42,786 bases of DNA, taken from a virus. The stretch covers positions 1-42,786 of the IMG/VR virus record IMGVR_UViG_3300034104_001071. One strand, given 5' to 3'. Positions within the stretch are counted from its first letter, which is position 1. Each line of letters begins with the position of its first letter. The position numbers were made by a program, and so were the translations under genes. Under the pieces are notes generated by a model, which worked only from the letters and a program-made list of their open reading frames with translations, had not been told where the DNA came from and made no database searches. Below, in pieces: positions 10,235 to 20,700 of the stretch.

Positions 10235-13200
10235 TTATAACATCTCCCTTAGCAATACATCCATCTGTATTCCATTGCTTCCTACATTATAGTCTATTCC
10301 TGATAATACATATGTCTTGTCCCCAATATCATTAGATGAAAATCCTCTTGACTTGTAGATAACTTTTATTTTATCTCCAATCTGTAGCAATGGGTTTGGA
10401 AAAATTCTTGCTCTAATTTCCCTTTTTTCAAATGAGGAATATTTTGCAATCCATTCTGATAAGCTTTGAGCTTGAGTATAGCTATTTAAATATTCAGCAG
10501 ATATATTTAAAGATTGCTCACCATATAATCTTTTATTTATTTCTAATTCATTTTGGGAGTTAGGGTCATTAGACATAGAGTCTTTAATGTCTACAGTTCC
10601 GCCACCTGTTTTTTTCAATACCATTCCAGAAATAAACAATGGGAAATTTGTTCCATTTCCAAGCCAAACAGAGCTTCTTGAAGAATTATATACCCAGAAA
10701 GAAGCACCCCAAGAAGAACTCTTAAACTCTTTAATAAAGTAATCTGGATTAACCCTACTAAGTTCTATTAACCTTGTTGAAAATGCTGGCTCATTAAATC
10801 TAGCTTGAATATATTTTGCTTCTCTTACGGTATTTCCAAAGTCATCATAATAAATTGGAAAAGATGATCCTATAATATTTTTAATAAATGGAGAAAAAAT
10901 TCCCCTATTTTTTGAAACTAGAGTTACACCATCTTTTCCGTAAATTTTTTCATTATCACCAATTAACTCTGAAAGAGATTGATTACTTCCAGTTGGAGCT
11001 GAAATTGCATACATGTAATCATAAATAGCATTAGAGTCATCTCTTACAAATACTCCAATATTGTTTGTTGGAGACAGTGGAGAATCATCATGTGCGGTCA
11101 TAGCCTGTTTTCCATTAATAAAAATAATAAAGTCTTTTTTGCTGTCTAAAATTTGAACTTCTAAAGAAAAAACATTTGTCAGTGCTTCTTCAGACTTTCC
11201 AATATCTGCAATAGAAATTGTTCTTTCAAATGTTGTTGGTGCTGCATTTTTATATCCAGCAGATCCTAAAAGCTTTGGCTTTATTGTTCCGCCATCATTA
11301 TAAACTTTATAAAATTTTACGTTTTCTAGATAAGACTTTCCTGGAGTATAATCTCCGCTAGGAGCCTGAACTTCTAAAAAGTATCCAGTTGTAGCTGTTG
11401 TACCAGACAAATAAAAACAAATTCCAGCAATGTCAGACATCGCAGACATTTCTTCTGGGCTTCCTTTTGGACTAAAAAGATTCATTCTTGTTCCAATTCT
11501 GGTTGGATTAATTCCAGTGTTTTTTGTAAACCCACTAATAACTTGTTGACCAGCGTCTGCAATGTTAATTTGGATTGATTCAGCTGGTGCTCCAGTTCCT
11601 GTTTTAGTTGATGGTGGTCCTGCTAAGTTTGCATATCCACCATAAGCAACAGCTTTAGTTGAAATATCAAAGGTGTCTGGTACTGCAGTGTCTACCATAA
11701 TTTTCATGGACTGACCATAGTCTGAAATTTGTCCAGTTGGAGATGCATATACTTTGCTTGCAAATTTTGACCAACCGTTACTTTCTACAAGACCACAATA
11801 ATGTAGTGAAACTTCTGTGTCCTTAAATCCTCTTCCATCATTTTTACAAAAATAAACATATCCAGTTGGAGTAGATGAAAAAGAATTTGGATAAGAATCA
11901 ACTGCCATATCCATTTCAACTATTAATGAATACGGAACAAAGCTTGATCCAGATGGGGCTGCTGCTATTTCTGAGTCTACTTCAGCCTGAGAAAAGTAAA
12001 TTTTTACTTCATTTACATATCCTGGTTTAGTTATGTTATAAAGTATTCCATAAAACTTAATTAGTTCAGTATCAATGTAGACGTATCCAGAGAACCTATT
12101 TCTATATGAAACAGCCATGTCATTTTCTGCAATAACAATTTGACAAGAAGACTTTTCAACTAGAGTCATTCCCAAAAATGCTTTTCTAATAGCATCATTT
12201 TTATTTTTTGCTGTAAAAGTTAAACCATCCAATATAATTTTTGGTCTTGAAGCTTTAACGTCTTTAATTAAAATTCCACAAGACAATAGTGATTCAGCAG
12301 CATTTTGTTGATCATTTCCTGGGTTCCAAACTTGTTGTGGAATATACGAAATATTTCTATTTAATGTAACTTCGGAATATCCAGCATCAATAACTTTTGA
12401 TGTATCTTGTGAAATTGACGCTCCAGGATTACCTTGTAAAGTTCTATCTAAAAGTTCATAAGATCCTTTTGGTATTCCAAGAGAAGAATAAGCAACTTCA
12501 CCTGCGTTAATTGGAGCCAATACTGAATCTTCAAATGACTCAATGTTTGAAACATATACCCCATTAATTGATAAATACTCTGGATCTCCAGAGTCTAATT
12601 CGGTAGAGTCTCCAACCAATGCATAGTTCCAAGTTTCAGTTTTTTGTAAAACAGCCTCTTTTGTCAATGCATTTAAAATTCCAAACTGATCAAAATACAT
12701 AGATAGCTGTGCACTTTTAGCTAATTCATTAATTGCTTCTGCAACTGACATTTCTTTTTTACACCAAAAAAAGTCAACTCTGATGTCTTCATTTTCATAT
12801 TCTTTAGTTTCTGCTGTTTTATTAAAAGAAAATCTAGTAAATCCAGAATTGTCTAATAAAATTTTAATAATTGCAGAAACTCTAATTCCGTCTAAAGCTC
12901 CAAGAAGAATGTCTGGTGCTGGCTTATCTCTAAGAAATTTCATGTAGTCGCTTAAATTTGCAGTAACAGACCAGTCTTCTGCTTCTTCCCAAATGTTTAC
13001 ATACAAGACATTTATTGGAATATATTTTGTTACAGATCCACTTGTGACTTCATGTAAAAATGTAAATTTAACATTTGGCTTAAGCATTCCATAAAAAATT
13101 GACAGTATGTTTTTATCACTAATTAGGTTATCTTCACTAAATAGTCTTATCTGTCCATCTCCACCTACCATAGATCCTACTGGAAGACCTAGAAAAGAGT

Positions 13201-14212
13201 CTCCAATATTTGAGCTACTAGAAAAATCTTCAGTGTATGAGGATAAGTCAACAACCATTCTTGGAGATAGCTCAATTACGTCAAGAGTTCCGTCTTCTTT
13301 TGGATCGTTTGTATTTACGTCTGCTAATTCCTGTACGGAAAACCTTATTCCCTTAATTGACTGATATCCTGTAGTTGAGGATTTTAAGAAACTTGTTATG
13401 GTTCCCTCTTCTTCTACACCAGCAGCTACAACCCACTGCCAACTTCCAGAAACAAGTTTTCTTGAAAGTCTTAAAATTCCATCATTCATTGTCGTACTAT
13501 TTGTTGTTCTGTATATTGATGTCCAAGTATTACTTCCAGAAAGCAAAACTTCAACTGTAAAGTCTCTAGCATAACCATTTACTGTTTGTGTTTTTACGAC
13601 AATTTTATTGCATCTTACAGCTTCCTCATAATGTACAAAAACATTGTTACCTTTCATTTTTCCAAGGGAATTTGAAACACCAATAAAGTTACTATCAATT
13701 CCGTAGGTAGCATTTGATTTACACCTTCTTGGAGACACCCAGTATCTTCCAGACTGTGATTCATTTGCCGCATAAATTCTATTACTTGTCTGAAGAATAT
13801 TGTAGGCTCTTGCTTCGCTAGCATCAGCTACCAGGTTTCTATCTCTAGCTGCAGGAAATGTTACTGGAAAAATAATTCCAGGATCTGGTCTTTCTGGCTC
13901 AGTAATTAGTCTAATTGAATTTATCTTTTTTCTTTCTAATTCTTCAACTTCGTAATCATTTGGGGTTGAACTTACAGTATAGTAATGTCCTCCATTATCC
14001 CAACATCCAGTCAGCTCACTAGCATTAAATGTAAGTGCTTGTGTTTGAGTTGCCTCTACTCCATCTCCAACAATTTCTAGGGGGTACGATCCAATATAAT
14101 CTACAACTGTGTATGCATTATGATTCCACTCAGCAATAATTTTATGCTTTGATGAAATAGTCTTTGATTTTTTAAATAGATTGTCTATGTCTGAGTTTCC
14201 TGTAGTTAACAT
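10235..14212 (-). CDS. Tal-like tail-tip/minor tail protein with LamG-like module
   Basis: 1325 aa from the ATG at 14212. A start 33 nt upstream in the same frame is possible, but this ATG has GGAGG 4 nt upstream and forms a TAATG overlap with the previous gene, so it is preferred. Second large gene after the tape measure, the usual place of a tail-associated (Tal) or central tail-tip protein. Residues around 420-600 have a pattern common in minor tail proteins of actinobacteriophages (WCKKEMSVAEAINELAKSAQ followed by FDQFGIL). A stretch around residues 860-1020 (YFLEVQAPSG ... FIIFINGKQAMTAHD ... IGVFVRDDS) looks like a LamG/concanavalin-type jelly roll, probably for glycan binding. No lytic domain was seen. 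Confidence 0.75.
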   Translation of the reverse strand: MLTTGNSDIDNLFKKSKTISSKHKIIAEWNHNAYTVVDYIGSYPLEIVGDGVEATQTQALTFNASELTGCWDNGGHYYTVSSTPNDYEVEELERKKINSIRLITEPERPDPGIIFPVTFPAARDRNLVADASEARAYNILQTSNRIYAANESQSGRYWVSPRRCKSNATYGIDSNFIGVSNSLGKMKGNNVFVHYEEAVRCNKIVVKTQTVNGYARDFTVEVLLSGSNTWTSIYRTTNSTTMNDGILRLSRKLVSGSWQWVVAAGVEEEGTITSFLKSSTTGYQSIKGIRFSVQELADVNTNDPKEDGTLDVIELSPRMVVDLSSYTEDFSSSSNIGDSFLGLPVGSMVGGDGQIRLFSEDNLISDKNILSIFYGMLKPNVKFTFLHEVTSGSVTKYIPINVLYVNIWEEAEDWSVTANLSDYMKFLRDKPAPDILLGALDGIRVSAIIKILLDNSGFTRFSFNKTAETKEYENEDIRVDFFWCKKEMSVAEAINELAKSAQLSMYFDQFGILNALTKEAVLQKTETWNYALVGDSTELDSGDPEYLSINGVYVSNIESFEDSVLAPINAGEVAYSSLGIPKGSYELLDRTLQGNPGASISQDTSKVIDAGYSEVTLNRNISYIPQQVWNPGNDQQNAAESLLSCGILIKDVKASRPKIILDGLTFTAKNKNDAIRKAFLGMTLVEKSSCQIVIAENDMAVSYRNRFSGYVYIDTELIKFYGILYNITKPGYVNEVKIYFSQAEVDSEIAAAPSGSSFVPYSLIVEMDMAVDSYPNSFSSTPTGYVYFCKNDGRGFKDTEVSLHYCGLVESNGWSKFASKVYASPTGQISDYGQSMKIMVDTAVPDTFDISTKAVAYGGYANLAGPPSTKTGTGAPAESIQINIADAGQQVISGFTKNTGINPTRIGTRMNLFSPKGSPEEMSAMSDIAGICFYLSGTTATTGYFLEVQAPSGDYTPGKSYLENVKFYKVYNDGGTIKPKLLGSAGYKNAAPTTFERTISIADIGKSEEALTNVFSLEVQILDSKKDFIIFINGKQAMTAHDDSPLSPTNNIGVFVRDDSNAIYDYMYAISAPTGSNQSLSELIGDNEKIYGKDGVTLVSKNRGIFSPFIKNIIGSSFPIYYDDFGNTVREAKYIQARFNEPAFSTRLIELSRVNPDYFIKEFKSSSWGASFWVYNSSRSSVWLGNGTNFPLFISGMVLKKTGGGTVDIKDSMSNDPNSQNELEINKRLYGEQSLNISAEYLNSYTQAQSLSEWIAKYSSFEKREIRARIFPNPLLQIGDKIKVIYKSRGFSSNDIGDKTYVLSGIDYNVGSNGIQMDVLLREML

Positions 14213-14754
14213 TAAACCTCCACCAGACTGATAGACACATCCCATAGATCATTGTGTTGTCCTCTTTTTACAATAGTAAAATCAAAATCATCAAAGAAAA
14301 CATTATACTTTTCAACATTTGTAATTGAATTTCCAGAAACAGAGGCATCATATACTAGTAGCATCCAAAAATCTGAAAAATTTGCATCATACCAAGCTTT
14401 AATGTCTTGTCCTGCACCAAATCCATCTGAGGTAATTTTATTTGAAAGACCATCTGGAGATGCAGGTGTTGGTCTAGTTTTTCTAGAAGGAATGGCTTCC
14501 CAAGAAGTAGAAAAAGACATTTTGTCTGCAACATGAACAGAACGCATTGTTCCATCAATCATTCTTCTTCTAGACTCAATTCTTTGTGGAACAATTGATA
14601 AAGATGATCTATTATCATCAGTTAGGTATAAGGGGGTTGATGGTGCAAAATCCCATTGTCCAGAGTTTTCTCCAGTTCCAGCAATTGGTTCTGTTAAAGA
14701 AAAAATAATTAAAGATGGTTTCCTATAAGTTTTTTGTAAGTCTGCTAGTGCCAT
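14212..14754 (-). CDS. distal-tail (Dit)-like protein
   Basis: 180 aa. Directly downstream of the tape measure and upstream of the Tal-like gene, the classic place of the distal tail protein. The sequence (SLTEPIAGTGENSGQWDFAP at the start, DFDFTIVKRGQHNDLWDVSI near the end) is beta-rich and compatible with a Dit or tail-completion fold, but family identity could not be confirmed by reading alone. GGAG lies 6 nt before the ATG, and both ends are TAATG overlaps with neighbours, so expression is tightly coupled to the tape measure and Tal-like genes. Confidence 0.6.
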   Translation of the reverse strand: MALADLQKTYRKPSLIIFSLTEPIAGTGENSGQWDFAPSTPLYLTDDNRSSLSIVPQRIESRRRMIDGTMRSVHVADKMSFSTSWEAIPSRKTRPTPASPDGLSNKITSDGFGAGQDIKAWYDANFSDFWMLLVYDASVSGNSITNVEKYNVFFDDFDFTIVKRGQHNDLWDVSISLVEV

Positions 14755-17700
14755 TAACTACTCCTTCCAAAAGCTCTTTTATTGTCTTCCTTACCAATAG
14801 CCGTAACAATTTTTTGTGCAATCCTATTTGGATCCATCGAAGGACCAGATGCATCAACCGTGATGTTATATACGTTACTGTTAGATACCATTGTACCACT
14901 ATCTACTGGAGAAATGCCAGACATTGATGGCATACCAAATTTTAATTCTGCAATTCCATCTTTTAAGGTTTGTGTTAGTGGCTTTGTTAAAACCATTTCT
15001 CCCTTATGAAGTTGGGCAAGACCATCAGACATTGTTTCTCCACCAATTCTCATTCCTGGGGGATTAGATCCATTTTTAAGTGCTGACCACTCAAAGTGTA
15101 GGTGAGGACCAGTAGAGTTTCCAGTATTTCCAGAATCACCAATAAAGTCTCCAGCACTAACGGACCCTCCCTTACCATGTGAATTTAAGTGGGCATACAA
15201 AGACTCTGTTCCGTCAGCATGTTTAATTGTTACATATTTTCCAAAGGAACTGTTGCCCTTGCTCAGATTAGATGCCTGTCCTCCAGCCATAGCATAAACT
15301 GGAGTTCCAGTTGGTGTTGCGTAGTCAATGGCTGCTCCATATCTTGAACTGTGCTTATTTCCACTTGGGTAAGTTCCTCTTGCAGTTATGCCATAGGATC
15401 CACGAAGTATTCTTGCCACCTTTCCAAGTTTTTCTGGAATAGATGTTGGACTTCCAGAGCCACCACCGTCTGAATTTTCTGGTTCTTCATTCATTGCACT
15501 TGCTGCTGCAGAAACTAAAGCGTTAGCTGAATTAATTGCTGCAACTGCTGTTTTAACTCCACCAGCAAATGCTGCTGCTGATGCTGGTGCTTCGGCACCA
15601 CCAACACGATATCCAATACCACCAGGAATACCCATTCCTCCTGTATTATTAATTTTATCTAATGTGTCTTTTCCAATTCTCTTAACTGAGTCTGCCTTTA
15701 CAACATATTCTCCATTTGACAATTGAGCTGGAATGGAGTCAGATGTTCCAGTTCCTGGACCAGTTACATATCCACCCTTTGCATATCCACCAGTTCCACT
15801 ATTCTCTGATCCAGCCCCACCCTTACTCTTAGGCAAAGCTTTTTTAATTAAAGTCTTTAGGTCTGTTGCATTTACTCCATATTCTTTTGCAGATTTTTGC
15901 AACTCTGCATCAAATACCGATTGGAAGTTATCTCCAAATGATGTTGCAAGTTTGCTCATTGTATCTTGTGCACTCTTTGGCATATTTGCAGCAACCGAAG
16001 ATATTGCATCTGCATATGCACCAAGATCTTTACCAAGTTTTTCTCCAACTGGCATATCCATAAGCTCTTGCAATTTACCCTTTGCATCATCAAATGCTCT
16101 AATTTCTGCAGACTTATTTGTTTGAATTTTTATAGCTTCTTTTTGAAGTGAAGCCATTCTCTTTTCATGGCGTTCTCCTTCTTTGTCCATAAGCTCTTGA
16201 TTTTTATCTAGTTGCTCTTGTAAGTTTCCAACCGCCAAATCTGCCTGTTCTTTAATCTTATCAATTGTTTTTTCAATCTCGTCAATTCTTGCCTGAGACA
16301 TTTCTTCAACTTTGCTAATTTCATTTTGTTGTGCATTTTCTTGAGCAGCAGCAGCCATTTCATTTTGTGCTTGTAGGAATCCAAATACGTCTCCACTTGC
16401 AAGTGCACCAAGACCACCAAGAGCAGTTTGTCTTTGATCGTTCTCAAAAGAGGACTGATCCTTTTGTGACTGAAGTGCATCTAGGTACTTATCAGAACTT
16501 TCTTCAATTGCATCAATTTCTTTTTCTTTTGCATTAATCTGTTCGTCTGCTGCTTTTTGAATTTGCTTAATTTCTTTTTGGATAGCCTTGTTTCGCTTTT
16601 CCATGTTCTTCTGAAAATTCTTTGTACGCTCATTTTCTGATTCTTGAGCGTTTTCATTGTTTGCAGCAAGTTGATCGTAGTATGCTGTTCTTACCTGAAT
16701 TTCTTTGTCAATTTCATCAATTGCATCTTGAATCTGAGTATTAACTGTAATGTTAATTTGTTTCTGAGTATCAATTGCAGCCATTTCAGTTCTTAGTCTT
16801 TGTGCTTCATCTGCTGCCAACTTTCCATCTGCAATAACTGTTGTTAAATCAATACCTGCAGCAGCAGCTTGTACTAGCAAGAACTGATCTTTGGTTCCTT
16901 GAACCTTATCAGTTGTATCGTCAAGTGCTGCATTCATTGTTTGAACGAACTTGCTATCCTCTTCAAATCCAAGATCCTTAGCCATTGCCTGTGCACTCTC
17001 ACCTAATGCTGATGCAATATCTGCTTGATTAGTTCCTGTTTCTGCACCCTTTTTAAATGTTGCTTCGATTGTCTTACTCATGGTTTCAAATCCTACGCCA
17101 AGATCTGGAGACATAAGAGCAGATTTAAATGCTTGTGTAATTTGACCTTCCAAGTTTGCAAAGTCTTGATTAGAGGTTAATTTGTTTGGACCCATTACTG
17201 GGGTTACTGCCCCTCCGCCTCTTGCTGGCATTGCAATATTTCTGGTAAACAAGGCATTAATATTTCCAACTGCTGCTTGACCAACAGCTTCGGTTGCCTT
17301 AATTGCAGTTGCTTGTGCATCTACTTCTCCGTTTGCACCAGTAACTACTGTTTGATTTAATGTTCCAGAAACACTTTGAAGTGCTCCCATTTTTCCACTT
17401 GCCTGGGCTAAAACAGATAAAACTTCTTTTGCTTGTTCAGGATTAAATCCTTGCTGCAACATCTTCCCATATTGACCAAGGAATATTGATGATGGGTCAT
17501 TAGACTTTCTAATTTCTTCTACAAGTTTTTTATTTTCTTCTTGTTCTAAGATTGATTGTTTTAGGGCTGGATCAACAGTTGCTGCAGTTGGTGCTGCTGC
17601 AAGACCCATCTCTTTTGCAATTTTAACATTTTCTGCCATTGCAGCATTAACGTTTAGTAATTCAATTCCATAATATTCTGCAGCCTTAGTTTGTTCTGCA

Positions 17701-20700
17701 TATAAAGATTCTCCAGCTTTTTTAGCATTATCAATTGATTTTTGATAAGCAACAAACGCTGCAGTGCCAAGGGCAATTGCTGCAAGAACTGCCATTCCAG
17801 CTGGTCCAGTTGCAATACCAATTGCGGAAAGAGTGCCTCTAGCAAGCATTCCACCTTTGCCAGCTTTTCCAGCCTTATCTGCTAAGCCTCCCATGACTCT
17901 TCCAGCACCGACTTTTTTCTTAGCATCTTCAAGGGCATTTGGGTTATTAATTGGGTACTGTCTTCCACCTCTAATAAAGTCCATGGTTGATGTTCCACTT
18001 CCAAATGCTCCAGACTTTATTCCTCTGGCTTTGGCACCAACACTCATTCCTGCTCCACCAATACCACGAACTTGGGCAATTGTAGTAATTGCTGATAAGG
18101 CAATCATTGCTGTGGTTAAAGAGTTTGTAAATCCAGAAAGAGCTTCATTTGTTCCAGTAAGAGCTGGGAGCATAAATGCTCCAGTCATTGCTAGACCGCC
18201 AACAGCACCTGCTTTTTGTCCTCTAAGTGCTTTCTTTTGAGCCTTAATATCTTGCCCATCTCTAATTCCATCTTCAGCCATCTTTGCATCTACCCAGGCT
18301 TCTTCTGCTACAACTTGACCACTAGCCATTTTAACTGGCTTGTTGTTTCTAGTTGTTACTACCTTTCCAGACTCTTCATGATCTTTTATTTGCTCTTTAG
18401 TTAAGGCTCCACCAGTTGCTCTTCTTGGGGTACTAGGAACTCGTCCTCTTCCACCAACTGGGACCGATCCAAGATATCTCTTCATTTCTGGAGAATCATC
18501 CTTGTCTGGGTATACAGTTCCTGCCTTGCCAATTCCTGCTGTTATTTTGTACGCTGGATCACCTGCGTTTAATGCATTTGTTGCTCTAATATATTCTAAA
18601 GTTTTTGGAGTTATTGATCCATTGGATTCTAAAATTGATAATGCTGATAAAAACTTTTTTCTTGCTTCTCCAGATACTGGGTGGTTTCCAGAAAGAATTG
18701 ATTTAATTTGAGCTGGTGTTGCTTTAGCTTGTTTCAGTGCATCTCTAAACGCTGCGGTGTTTCCTTTCTCTGCGTCTACACCACCTCTAGTAAGATATTC
18801 AAATGCTAGGTTTTCTACCTTTGGCATCCATGCAAGTTTTGGAGGAAGCCATCTCTTATATGTTTTACCATCAATTGTAACTAAGTCTTTTTGTAAGTGA
18901 CCAGCTTCAACCTTAGAAAATCTGTCAATATCAGAATCACTAAAGTAGCCTGATTCTTTTAACTTAGCTCTAATAGCTGCTTCCATTGGATTTATTATTG
19001 CAAGGCTATCTTCTTTATTTCTTATTTTTCCAATTACTGCAGGTCTTCCAGTTCCAGGGTTAGCTCTTCCTGGCTTGCTTGTAAGCCTTCCAAGATCATT
19101 TACCATGTTTCTTGAATTTTCAGATTTAGAAGACTTAAATTTTTCACCAATCTCTAGCAAGAAATCTTTAGTGATAAGACTAGTTTTAGTTTGTCCAGTT
19201 CCTGTATTTAATCTTTTAGTTAAAGAGTCTACAATAATTTTTGCATCTTTTTTATTGTCAACACGAGATAATGTTTTAGTTAGCCAGTCATCAAGTGGGA
19301 GCTGACTTCCTGTTTTTACATTTGTTTTTATAAGGTCTTCTAAAGCACTATATCCAGGAACTGATCCACCTTCAATAAGTTTTATAAAGCCACCATTTGC
19401 ATAAGCCCATGGCAAACCGCCAGTTCCTTGAGCATGACCTCTTTGTCTAGCTTTTTCTACAAGCTCTGCTTGTTTCTTTGCAAGTGCAGCAGCAGTTGGA
19501 GACTTAGCAGCAGTAAGACTTAATCCAGAATGATGTGCGTGTAATGCTCTCCAGTCAATGCCTCTTGCATCCTCTAAGTCAGTAACGATTCCCTGATACA
19601 TTTTCTTTTCAGCAGGTGTCATATTTGGAAGCTTGTTAATTGCACCCTTTGTTTTTCCAAGAGCATCATCAATTTTTGCCAAAAACATAGATTCATATTT
19701 TTCTGGTGTCATGCTTCTTGCAATATCACCAGTTGATTCTGCAAACCATTTTTTAGCCCCACCCTTTTGTGCTAAGAAATTAATTAGTGCTTGTTCTTCA
19801 ACTGGAGTTTTAGGTCCACCAACTGTTCTTGGCTGGGAAGCCCTATTTGCTACAAAACCTGATCCTACATCTGTTACTGTTCTTCCAAAAAGATTATCTG
19901 GCTGTAAGTCATTATCTCTTCTAATAATAGAAGCCAATGCCTGTGAAGCAAAATCTTCTGGGTCAATTTTTCCAGTTGATTTGGCAAATGCTTCATCGTA
20001 TGGAGATCTAACAGCAAACATTTGCTCGCCAGTTCTAGGATGTGCAATTTTAATCATTTCTTGATTTGGAGTGTTTAGTCCAAATATGTCTCTTGTTAAC
20101 TGTGTTCCTCTTGCCTCAACAAGTGCGGAGTCAGAATCTGTATGACCCTTAACAACATATTTTTTACCATTAATTTCATAGACACCATTTACTCCTGGAA
20201 TTGCAGAACTAAATCCGCCAATGCTAGATGATCTTGTTCCAAGTTCCGTTAATGGCATAGAAGCAAATCTTCCTGTTTTTGCTTCTTGATCTGCCTTTCT
20301 TAAAAGACCTCTAACATTTCCAATTCTTTCTGAAAACTTTTCTGGCATACCAAGGAATAAAGGCTTTCCTCCACCACGATTTAATCTAATTGGACCACCA
20401 TTTTGGAATCTTGGAGCCTGATTAAAATTAATTTCTTCTAGCATAGGACCAAACTTTTTAGCTGCTTTTTTATTTACTACAAATTCTCCAGGCTCAAGTA
20501 GTGCTGGAACCTTATCTCCGTCTCCATTTCCAGGAACGTAAGGTTGCCCTCCTTGCTGAAGTTTTGCTTTCTTTCCTCCACCTTTTGGAGATCTTCCTCC
20601 AGCAGTAGTACCAGGCATAAACAATCTATTGCTTAACCTAACTTCTTCTCTTAGGTTTGCAAGATATCCTTCCATAGTTAAATTTAACTTGTCAAGAGAT

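Noticed and set aside
15733-16125. Plus-strand reading frames inside the tape-measure gene (also 17764-18240, 19633-20064, 21322-21654)
   Set aside because: They are antisense shadows: low-complexity translations with Shine-Dalgarno sequences lacking, opposite a clearly coding long frame.
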